Source: Erythrobacter ani (GTDB taxonomy: Bacteria > Pseudomonadota > Alphaproteobacteria > Sphingomonadales > Sphingomonadaceae). Taken from it: 64,000 nucleotides of DNA. This document shows positions 17,052 to 24,465 of this stretch, one piece after another; position 1 is the first letter of the stretch, and each line of letters begins with the position of its first letter. The DNA is taken from positions 1-64,000 of the forward strand of contig NZ_JAGSPB010000003.1 of the NCBI RefSeq assembly GCF_019204025.1. Direction: 5' to 3'. Position numbers and translations under genes: made by a program. The notes below the pieces were generated by a model. That model searched no databases. It worked only from the letters and a program-made list of their open reading frames with translations, and was not told the DNA's origin.

Positions 17052-18596
17052 TCAGTATGCCCGTGCGACAAGAATCCGTTCGACAGCTTTTTCGCCGGTG
17101 AAGATGCAGACGCCGTCTGCGGGTTCGCTGCCGCGCGGAACATTTCGGATGGTGAGCTTTTCTGCTTTCAATTGTTCGACGACTTTTTCGAGAGCACTTC
17201 CGGTCGGTTTCGACCATTGCACCTCGACCCAGCCTGGATATTTGCCGTTCGATTTGTAGAATTGAACAACGTCTTTCCATTCGGTCACACCGCGCGTGAT
17301 ATTCGCATCGCGGCGGTCGCTGGCCTCGCGGAAGAGGCTGTCCTGAATGTCCTCGAGCAGCTGGCCAATCCCCGAAACAAATACGTCGCGGGAAACGAAC
17401 TCGGTGGCGAGCTTGCCACTCTCGGTGTTCCAGAGCGTGTCGCGCCGGATGGCTGCCACCTTGCCGTTTTCCATATCGCGCGGGCCAACTTCAAGAATGA
17501 TAGGGGCGCCCTTGCGCACCCAGTCCCAGCGTTTGGCAGAGGCCTTCCCCGGCATCTTGTCGAGCAAGACGCGAACGGGCTCGCCAAGAGCCTGATGCTT
17601 CGCCAGTCCTGCTCGCAAATCTTCGCAATAGGCGAGCAATGCGTCGTCCTCGGGCTTGTCACGGAGGATTGGCAGGATGATCACTTGATGCGGTGCGACG
17701 CGCGGGGGCACGCGTAATCCATCGTCATCGCCATGCGTCATTACGAGGCCGCCGACCAAGCGCGTCGACGTACCCCAGCTGGTGGTGTGGCAATGCTGCT
17801 GCGTGCCTTCGCGATCCTGATACTGGATGTTCGCGGCCTGCGCGAAATTGGTGCCGAGATAGTGAGAAGTTCCCGCCTGAAGCGCCTTGCCATCCTGCAT
17901 CATGGCCTCGATCGACCACGTCTCATCCGCGCCTGGGAAGCGTTCATTTTCCGGTTTTTCACCTGCAATCACAGGCAGCGCGAGATCCTCTTCCACACAA
18001 GCACGGTACATTTCCAGCGCCCGGTGCGTCTCTTCCAGAGCATCCTCGCGCGTAGCGTGCGCGGTGTGACCCTCCTGCCAGAGAAACTCGCTGGTTCGCA
18101 GAAACATCCGTGTCCGCATTTCCCAGCGGACGACATTGGCCCACTGGTTGAGCATCAAGGGAAGGTCGCGCCAAGACTGTACCCAGCGGCTCATCGCATC
18201 GCCAATAATGGTTTCCGAAGTTGGCCGCACGACCAGCGGTTCTTCCAGCTTCGCTTCCGGGTCAGGGATCAGGCCGCCCTTCCCGTCCGCGATCAGGCGA
18301 TGGTGCGTAACGACAGCCATTTCCTTGGCAAAGCCTTCGACGTGCGCGGCCTCGCGCTCGAAATTCGCCAGCGGGATGAAAATCGGGAAATAGGTATTCT
18401 GGACGCCCGCCTGTTTGATGCGGTCATCCATGAGGCGCTGGATACGCTCCCAGATGCCGTATCCCCACGGCTTGATAACCATGCAGCCGCGCACGCCGGA
18501 TTCCTCGGCAAGATCGGCGGCACTGATGACTTCCTGATACCATTTGGCGAAGTCTTCTTCGCGCTTCACGTTCAGGGCGTGACGTATGTTGGACAC
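17052..18596 (-). CDS. proS: Proline--tRNA ligase, archaeal/eukaryotic-like type
   Basis: Class II prolyl-tRNA synthetase of 514 residues. It is the type without the editing insertion found in typical bacterial ProRS and it carries the extra C-terminal domain of archaeal/eukaryotic-like enzymes, ending in the characteristic terminal Tyr (RILVARAY). Class II motifs are visible in the WEMRTRMFLRTSEFLWQEGH region. The C-terminal domain has only one obvious cysteine (GVCIFTGEK), so the zinc site known from some members appears lost. The start ATG (MSNIRHALNVK) is well placed. Downstream on the same strand is rnr. Confidence 0.94.
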   Translation of the reverse strand: MSNIRHALNVKREEDFAKWYQEVISAADLAEESGVRGCMVIKPWGYGIWERIQRLMDDRIKQAGVQNTYFPIFIPLANFEREAAHVEGFAKEMAVVTHHRLIADGKGGLIPDPEAKLEEPLVVRPTSETIIGDAMSRWVQSWRDLPLMLNQWANVVRWEMRTRMFLRTSEFLWQEGHTAHATREDALEETHRALEMYRACVEEDLALPVIAGEKPENERFPGADETWSIEAMMQDGKALQAGTSHYLGTNFAQAANIQYQDREGTQQHCHTTSWGTSTRLVGGLVMTHGDDDGLRVPPRVAPHQVIILPILRDKPEDDALLAYCEDLRAGLAKHQALGEPVRVLLDKMPGKASAKRWDWVRKGAPIILEVGPRDMENGKVAAIRRDTLWNTESGKLATEFVSRDVFVSGIGQLLEDIQDSLFREASDRRDANITRGVTEWKDVVQFYKSNGKYPGWVEVQWSKPTGSALEKVVEQLKAEKLTIRNVPRGSEPADGVCIFTGEKAVERILVARAY

Positions 18597-18657
18597 GTGC
18601 GGTGATATTCCTGTCTGGATGAACTAGCGATAGGAGCTGGTGAAATCCGGCTTTGCT

Positions 18658-19233
18658 CTATTTGCTGAGCTCGTCCAGCTTCTTTTGCATGGCTGCCATC
18701 TGCTCGCGCATCGCTGCGATTTCATCATGCGGCGCCGGTGGCTGGCTTTCTGCATTCCGTTTGGCCGCAGCCGATTTCTTCTGACCGGGGATGAATGTTT
18801 CGGCGGCTGCGCGGACCATAGCCATGTTGGTTTCGTGGATCGCAGCCAGCGGCCCGGCCGAAAGCCCCTTTTCGAAAGCCTCGCGAATTTTCGACTGGTT
18901 CTCGCGAAAATTGGTCATGCTTGCTTCGAGATATGACGGCATCAGCGACTGCATCGAATTTCCGTACATCCCGATAAGCTGGCGAAGGAAGCTGACCGGA
19001 AGCATCTGCTCTCCGCTCGCCTCTTCATCCATGATGATCTGGGTCAGGATCTGATGGGTGATGTCATCGCCGCTTTTCGCATCGACCACTTGGAAATCGA
19101 CATTTTCACGCACCATTTTGGCAAGATCATCGAGTGTGATGTAACTCGACGAACTCGTATTATACAGCCGGCGATTGGCGTATTTCTTGATGGTGATGCT
19201 TTCTCCTGCATCGGCAGTTGATTTTTTGGCCAT
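18658..19233 (-). CDS. phaR: Polyhydroxybutyrate synthesis regulator PhaR
   Basis: PhaR-type repressor of 191 residues. The N-terminal DNA-binding/accumulation domain begins IKKYANRRLYNTSSSSYITL, the signature of the family, and two shorter PHB-accumulation repeats follow. The C-terminus is a coiled-coil (MREQMAAMQKKLDELSK). It is known to bind both PHB granules and promoters of phasin genes, repressing them until polymer forms. I start at the ATG of MAKKST; an upstream in-frame start would add 15 residues. No pha biosynthesis genes are in the window, so its targets lie elsewhere. Confidence 0.93.
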   Translation of the reverse strand: MAKKSTADAGESITIKKYANRRLYNTSSSSYITLDDLAKMVRENVDFQVVDAKSGDDITHQILTQIIMDEEASGEQMLPVSFLRQLIGMYGNSMQSLMPSYLEASMTNFRENQSKIREAFEKGLSAGPLAAIHETNMAMVRAAAETFIPGQKKSAAAKRNAESQPPAPHDEIAAMREQMAAMQKKLDELSK

Positions 19234-19299
19234 TACGATCCCCGTTAAGCGTTGTTCGGAATGGCTTAGCACCTGCACAATGTGCAGTGCAATATCGAC

Positions 19300-20352
19300 T
19301 TACCGGCTATGTAGTCGGCGTCCCAGCACGGTAAGCAATTCATATTGAGAAACAGAGCTTTGCTGCGCAGCATTTTGCAGATCGAACGGTACGTCCAGCC
19401 AGTCGCCCTCGCCCACATGGCTCGCATTGGTGAGATCGACGACAATCATGTCCATCGACACCTTGCCTAGCAAGGGTAGTGACCGCCCGCCATGTCGCAA
19501 GTTGCAGCCCGGACCACGAGCGCGCAGGAAACCATCAGCATAGCCTAGCGAGACGGTCCCGATCCGCATTGGCTTCGATGCAGTGAATTCGCCGTTGTAG
19601 CCGATGCGATCGCCCGGACCGATCTCGCGCACCTGAATAATCGCCGCCTCGATATAGGCGACCTGGCGAACCTTGTCCGCAAGCTCGCGTCGCGGAATAC
19701 CACCATAAAGCGCAAGGCCGGGCCGCGTCACATCGACCGCAAAATCCTCGCCGAGTGCAATGCCTGCGCTGTTGGAAAGGCTAAGGCGGCGATAGGTAAC
19801 CTTGCCAAACGAGGCGCGGAAGGCCTCCAATTGAAGGGCATTCGTGTCGCCGTCCTCATCCGCGGAGGCAAGGTGTGACATGAGGATATCAATATCAAGC
19901 GCCTGTACCGCGTCGCTCTCCAGTTCGTCGGGTGAGACGCCCAGCCTGTTGATACCGGTGTCGACCATCAGGTGGCAAACCCCGCCGCCCCCCGCGACCC
20001 AGCGTATTGCCTGTGGGATAGAGTTGATGACGGGACACACTCCCAAGGCAATTGCGAAATCGACTTCGGCGCTGTTCAGCGGCCCATGCAGCACAGCAAT
20101 CTGCTCTGCTGGCACGTGCTTCAGGACATCGTGCACCTCGCTCCAGTGAGCGACGAAGAAATGTTCACATCCGGCATCGCGCAATACCGGCACGCATGTG
20201 TCCACGCCCAATCCATAGCAATTGGCCTTTACCGCTGCGCCGGTTTCAGCCTTGCCTGACAGGGCATCCAGAGCGCGCCAATTATGCGCCAGCGCTTCCG
20301 TATCAATTCGCAGCCGGTGAGTCGGCTCCGGCGCGTCAGGCAGCGACGTCAT
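19300..20352 (-). CDS. alr: Alanine racemase
   Basis: PLP-dependent alanine racemase of 350 residues, converting L-Ala to D-Ala for peptidoglycan. The PLP lysine is K42 in AVKANCYGLG, and the second catalytic residue, a Tyr, sits in RIGYNGEFTA. The start is the ATG of MTSLPDAPEP, which overlaps the end of the transporter gene by 17 bases on the same strand, so the two are probably co-transcribed. Usual family length is 350-390, so it is complete. It is cytoplasmic and may serve the same wall synthesis as DacC, though the genes are far apart. Confidence 0.94.
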   Translation of the reverse strand: MTSLPDAPEPTHRLRIDTEALAHNWRALDALSGKAETGAAVKANCYGLGVDTCVPVLRDAGCEHFFVAHWSEVHDVLKHVPAEQIAVLHGPLNSAEVDFAIALGVCPVINSIPQAIRWVAGGGGVCHLMVDTGINRLGVSPDELESDAVQALDIDILMSHLASADEDGDTNALQLEAFRASFGKVTYRRLSLSNSAGIALGEDFAVDVTRPGLALYGGIPRRELADKVRQVAYIEAAIIQVREIGPGDRIGYNGEFTASKPMRIGTVSLGYADGFLRARGPGCNLRHGGRSLPLLGKVSMDMIVVDLTNASHVGEGDWLDVPFDLQNAAQQSSVSQYELLTVLGRRLHSR

Positions 20353-21976
20353 CGGCGAAATCTCGCGGTGGACCATCCGGCAGGCCCCACCAGGCGACAA
20401 CGACGCCGAAGGCCACGACGCCCCATGTGTACCAGAGGCCTGAATAGATATCTCCCGTGCTCGCGACGATCACACCGGCGATCAGCGGAAGGAAACCGCC
20501 CAGATAGCCCGCACCGATATGATACGGGATCGACATCGACGAATAGCGAATGCGCGGCGGGAACATCTCGGAAAGGAGTGCGGCGACGGATCCATATGTC
20601 AGTGCTGACAGCATTCCGAGCATCAGCAGGATCGCAATGATGCCGACGATATTCGCAGTATCAGGCTGCTGCTTGGAAAAGTCGTAGCCGTATTGGCCTA
20701 GCGCGGCCTGGATGCCTTCGGTGCGGGCTGCCCCGCCTTCGAACCAGGCCGGATCGATCGCAATGCTTTCGCCTCCCGCACTGAGAGACAGGGTATCGCT
20801 TTCGGTCAGTGTGTACGAGACACCCGAGGCAGTGAGCGTTTCGAGGACCTTGCCGCAATCGGTCTGCTCCCGGTCGAACAGATCCGCGAACGGATCGGTA
20901 ACGCATTCCGGACCGCTGATCGTGATTGGGGTGTTCTCCGCTGCTTCGGCAAGCCCGGGATTGGCAAGATTTCCAAGGCCCCAGAAGGCGGGAAATAACA
21001 GGAGCAGGGTCGCCAAGGCACCGATGATTATCGGCTTCTTCCGTCCCACCCGGTCCGACCATTTTCCGATGACAAGGTAAAAGCTCATCGCGATCAAGCC
21101 GGCGATCAGTAGGATCAGCTCGACCGTCAGATCGGCGACATGCATCGGCCCCCGAAGGAAACTCATCCCGGAAAAGAACGCGGTGTACCAGATCGTGGTA
21201 AGGATGCCGGTGACGCCGAAAAGCGCGACAAAAATCCGTTTGGGATTGCCGGGATAGGTGAAGCTCTCGACGAAGGGATTGCCCGAAGTCTCACCCGCTT
21301 CCTTCATCGCCTGGAAAACCGGGCTTTCCGAAAGCATCAGACGCATCCACAGCGAGATGCCCAGCAGCAGGATCGAAAGCAGGAAGGGCACGCGCCAACC
21401 CCAGCTAACGAAGTCATCTTCGGGGATCAGGAACCGGCAGGCGAGCACAACGATGATCGACAGCACGAACCCGCCAGCGACGCTCGCCTGGATGAAGCTG
21501 GTGTAGAACCCTCGCTTTTCAGGAGGTGCGTGTTCGGCAACGTAGATCGCGGCCCCGCCATACTCCCCGCCGAGCGCGAGGCCCTGGAGAACGCGCAGCA
21601 TGATCACGATTATCGGAGCGGCGATCCCGATCGTTTCGACTGTCGGGATAAACCCAACCCCCGCTGTCGCGATTCCCATGAGCGTGACCGTGACAAGGAA
21701 CGTGTACTTGCGCCCAAGCTTGTCACCGAGAAAACCGAACAGGATTGCGCCGATCGGACGGAAGGCGAAGCCAACTGCAAAGGTCGACCAGACCAGCAAT
21801 AGTCCGAGCGTATCGTTATCAACGTCGTAAAACGCATCTTTCAGGATGTAGGCGAGCGTTCCGTATATGAAAAAATCGTACCACTCGAAAACCGTGCCCG
21901 CGCTCGATGCGCCAATAACGAGCCGGATTTCCTTATCGGTCGGTTCACGCTCCGCGAGAGCTTGCGCCTCTGCCAT
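20336..21976 (-). CDS. MFS transporter, MHS (metabolite:H+ symporter) type
   Basis: Twelve-span major facilitator transporter of 546 residues, inner membrane. The sequence ASSAGTVFEWYDFFIYG at the first span, the RPIGAILFG loop and the GGEYGGAAIYVAEHAP segment are typical of the MHS family (proline/betaine, citrate, alpha-ketoglutarate and similar). An extra segment of about 100 residues lies in the second half (around 320-425), hydrophilic, with two cysteines (PECVTDPF and TDCGKV) and aromatic/acidic residues, before the span IVGIIAILLML. This insert explains why it is about 100 residues longer than classical members. The substrate cannot be told. The start ATG has GGGGATT just before it. 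Confidence 0.9.
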   Translation of the reverse strand: MAEAQALAEREPTDKEIRLVIGASSAGTVFEWYDFFIYGTLAYILKDAFYDVDNDTLGLLLVWSTFAVGFAFRPIGAILFGFLGDKLGRKYTFLVTVTLMGIATAGVGFIPTVETIGIAAPIIVIMLRVLQGLALGGEYGGAAIYVAEHAPPEKRGFYTSFIQASVAGGFVLSIIVVLACRFLIPEDDFVSWGWRVPFLLSILLLGISLWMRLMLSESPVFQAMKEAGETSGNPFVESFTYPGNPKRIFVALFGVTGILTTIWYTAFFSGMSFLRGPMHVADLTVELILLIAGLIAMSFYLVIGKWSDRVGRKKPIIIGALATLLLLFPAFWGLGNLANPGLAEAAENTPITISGPECVTDPFADLFDREQTDCGKVLETLTASGVSYTLTESDTLSLSAGGESIAIDPAWFEGGAARTEGIQAALGQYGYDFSKQQPDTANIVGIIAILLMLGMLSALTYGSVAALLSEMFPPRIRYSSMSIPYHIGAGYLGGFLPLIAGVIVASTGDIYSGLWYTWGVVAFGVVVAWWGLPDGPPRDFADDVAA

Positions 21977-22029
21977 AATCCCCAAAAACCCCTAACGCCC
22001 ATGTCTCCGGGCTGAATATCTTTGCTGTC

Positions 22030-22470
22030 CTAGCCGCTGGCATCGCGACTGGAAAGCGCGGCCAGTGCGGCCTTCCACGGCAGCAGCAGCGCGCCGTGTC
22101 TGCCTGAATGAGGTTGAGCTGCGGCCAGCGCATTAAATCCAGGCCAGTCGGGGATTGGCCCGGCATCTCCCAGCCAGTCCTCGATCTCACGGAGAACCTC
22201 GCGCAGATCGTCCACACTTTTCCCAACGATCTGGCCCGCCATGATCCCAGCGGAGCTTTGCCCCACGGCGCAGGCGGAAACCTGCAAACCGATCCGGGTA
22301 ACTCGACCGTCACCGGCTGTGTCGAGACCAGCGATGATGGTCGACCCGCAAGTTCGCGAGCGAGCCTCTGCGCGGTGGATGAAAGCCGGATCGAAGGGAT
22401 AATTCGCCAGCGAAGCTGAAAGAGCCAGCAATTGCGGTGAATAAAGCTTCGTGCTGGCAGGATCAGCCAT
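22030..22470 (-). CDS. IscU/NifU-like iron-sulfur scaffold homologue
   Basis: Scaffold-fold protein of 146 residues. The first two cluster cysteines are present (SRTCGST and VSACAVGQSSAG), but at the third position, where IscU/SufU read R-x-x-C, this protein reads RHGALLLPWK, with Ala instead of Cys. It therefore may not hold a cluster in the usual way. It follows cvpA by five bases on the same strand, completing a radA-cvpA unit. No isc or suf genes are near. Assignment to the superfamily is confident; activity as a scaffold is not. Confidence 0.8.
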   Translation of the reverse strand: MADPASTKLYSPQLLALSASLANYPFDPAFIHRAEARSRTCGSTIIAGLDTAGDGRVTRIGLQVSACAVGQSSAGIMAGQIVGKSVDDLREVLREIEDWLGDAGPIPDWPGFNALAAAQPHSGRHGALLLPWKAALAALSSRDASG

Positions 22471-22475
22471 TGCGG

Positions 22476-23015
22476 CTAGTCATCCGATACGGCCGCTTCC
22501 GCAGCATCCGCCTCTCTTTGCAAACGCGCGCGGCGATCCGCGATCATGTGGACCAATTCTCGCGAGAATGTATCGACCGGGGGATAGGTCCGCGCCGTAG
22601 TGATCCATGTCGGACGTCCTTTGTAACCCCAAATCGAATCGAACCCGATCGCGACGATGGAGAAAGCGAACACGACGATGATCACGCCTTTGACGGTGCC
22701 GAATCCGAAACCGAGTACGCGGTCGATCGGACCGAGAATGGAATTACGCGACGCCTCGCCCACATTGTTCGCGATCACGCGCATCGCGGCATAGGGAATG
22801 AGCAGGAGCAGCGCGAATGCGAGGATCGGCGTCCCCGCGGACCCGTCGTAAAAGGAGCGCAACCCATCCGTCAGCGGACCATGAAGATAGTGGATCGCAA
22901 ATGCTGCGAGTATCCATGCGGCCAGCGAAAGCACTTCCTGCACAAGGCCTCTGATAAATCCGCCGATTGCCGCGAAGCCAACGAGCAACAGCACAATGAT
23001 ATCGAACAAACCCAT
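22476..23015 (-). CDS. cvpA: CvpA family membrane protein
   Basis: Inner-membrane protein of 179 residues with four predicted spans, beginning MGLFDIIVLLLVGFAAIGGF, and with the conserved GFIRGLVQEVLSLAAW motif of CvpA. The C-terminal tail is charged and cytoplasmic. CvpA was linked to colicin V production in E. coli, and later work relates it to envelope stress tolerance, but the mechanism is unclear. It lies 11 bases downstream of radA, so it is in the same transcript. Start and length fit the family. Confidence 0.9.
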   Translation of the reverse strand: MGLFDIIVLLLVGFAAIGGFIRGLVQEVLSLAAWILAAFAIHYLHGPLTDGLRSFYDGSAGTPILAFALLLLIPYAAMRVIANNVGEASRNSILGPIDRVLGFGFGTVKGVIIVVFAFSIVAIGFDSIWGYKGRPTWITTARTYPPVDTFSRELVHMIADRRARLQREADAAEAAVSDD

Positions 23016-23026
23016 AGGCGCTTCGA

Positions 23027-24394
23027 TTATGCGCTGCCCATCACCTGGTCAACGAGGTTCGAAAGTTGTCCCAATCCGAGATATTGCATGGCTGACGAGC
23101 CGCTCCCTGCATCGGATGGGCCATAACCCTTCGAAAACCCGAGCTTTTTTGCCTCTTTCAATCGCAATTCCGCATGCGCAACCGGACGAATCTCCCCAGC
23201 AAGCGAAACCTCCCCGAACCACGCAGCCTTGTCCGGCAGAGGTTTGTCGGCGAGCGCCGAGACAAGCGCAGCAGCGACAGCAAGATCCGCAGCTGGATCC
23301 GCGAGGCGATATCCGCCGGCGATGTTGAGGTACACTTCAGCCGAACTGAAATTCAGCCCGCATCGCGATTCGAGCACGGCGAGCAGCATGGCAAGCCTGC
23401 CATTGTCCCAGCCCACAACCGCCCGCCGCGGCGTTGCGCCTGACTGCAGCCTCACAATCAACGCCTGGATCTCGACCAGAACGGGCCGGGTGCCTTCGAG
23501 CGCCGGAAACACCGCGCTACCGGCAAGCGGCTGATCGCGCCCCGACAGGAAGAGCATCGACGGGTTTGCCACTTCCTCAAGCCCCTCCGTCGCCATCGAG
23601 AAAACGCCGATCTCGTCAACTGCGCCAAACCGGTTCTTGAGCGCTCTCAGGATACGGTATTGATGGCTGCGCTCCCCTTCGAAGCTCATCACGACATCGA
23701 CCATATGTTCAAGGACGCGCGGGCCAGCGATATTTCCGTCCTTGGTGACGTGGCCGACAAGGAACAGGGCCGTGCCGTTCTCCTTGGCATAGCGGATTAG
23801 CTCCAGCGCGCAGCCGCGCACTTGGCTCACAGTGCCCGGAGCGCCTTCTATCGTATCGGAATGCATGGTCTGAATGGAATCGATCACCAGCAGCGCGGGC
23901 GGTGTCCCGTTCCCCAAAGTCGTCAGAATGTCGCGTACCGATGTTTCAGACGCAAGACGGATTGGCGCATCGGCGACGCCGAGCCTCGTGGCACGCAAGC
24001 GAACCTGCCCCGCGGCCTCTTCGCCGCTGACATAGACAACATCGTTTCCGCCCCGGGCAATCGTGGCCGCGGTTTGCAGTAGAAGCGTGGATTTCCCAAT
24101 CCCCGGATCTCCGCCCATCAGGACGGCAGACCCCGGCACCAATCCGCCGCCCAAGGCCCGGTCGAATTCGGCAAGGCCAGTCGATTTGCGAACCGGCAGT
24201 TCGGTTGGTTTGTTGAGCGGGACGAACTCGATCCCCCGACCACCGCGCGAGAGATCGTGCTTCTGCGAGAAGACCGTTGCAGGAGCATCCTCGACGAGCG
24301 TGTTCCATCCCGCGCAGTCGGGACACTGTCCCTGCCACCGCGGTGAGACACTCCCGCATGACTGACACACGAACCGTTTTTTGCTTTTGGCCAT
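23027..24394 (-). CDS. radA: DNA repair protein RadA
   Basis: RecA-like branch-migration factor of 455 residues. An N-terminal zinc finger (CQSCGS then CPDC) is followed by the ATPase with Walker A GGDPGIGKST, the RadA-specific KNRFG motif (LKNRFGAVDEIG), and a C-terminal Lon-protease-like domain with the catalytic residues not expected to be functional. It processes recombination intermediates in the cytoplasm. It heads a minus-strand group with cvpA and the IscU-like gene and is divergent from the patatin-like gene, with 71 bases between starts. Confidence 0.95.
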   Translation of the reverse strand: MAKSKKRFVCQSCGSVSPRWQGQCPDCAGWNTLVEDAPATVFSQKHDLSRGGRGIEFVPLNKPTELPVRKSTGLAEFDRALGGGLVPGSAVLMGGDPGIGKSTLLLQTAATIARGGNDVVYVSGEEAAGQVRLRATRLGVADAPIRLASETSVRDILTTLGNGTPPALLVIDSIQTMHSDTIEGAPGTVSQVRGCALELIRYAKENGTALFLVGHVTKDGNIAGPRVLEHMVDVVMSFEGERSHQYRILRALKNRFGAVDEIGVFSMATEGLEEVANPSMLFLSGRDQPLAGSAVFPALEGTRPVLVEIQALIVRLQSGATPRRAVVGWDNGRLAMLLAVLESRCGLNFSSAEVYLNIAGGYRLADPAADLAVAAALVSALADKPLPDKAAWFGEVSLAGEIRPVAHAELRLKEAKKLGFSKGYGPSDAGSGSSAMQYLGLGQLSNLVDQVMGSA

Positions 24395-24465
24395 GGCTTG
24401 CCAATATCCGGAACATTTGCAGAACGCAATTGCAAAGCCAAGCTTTCCCCGGCAGAGCGTGAATC

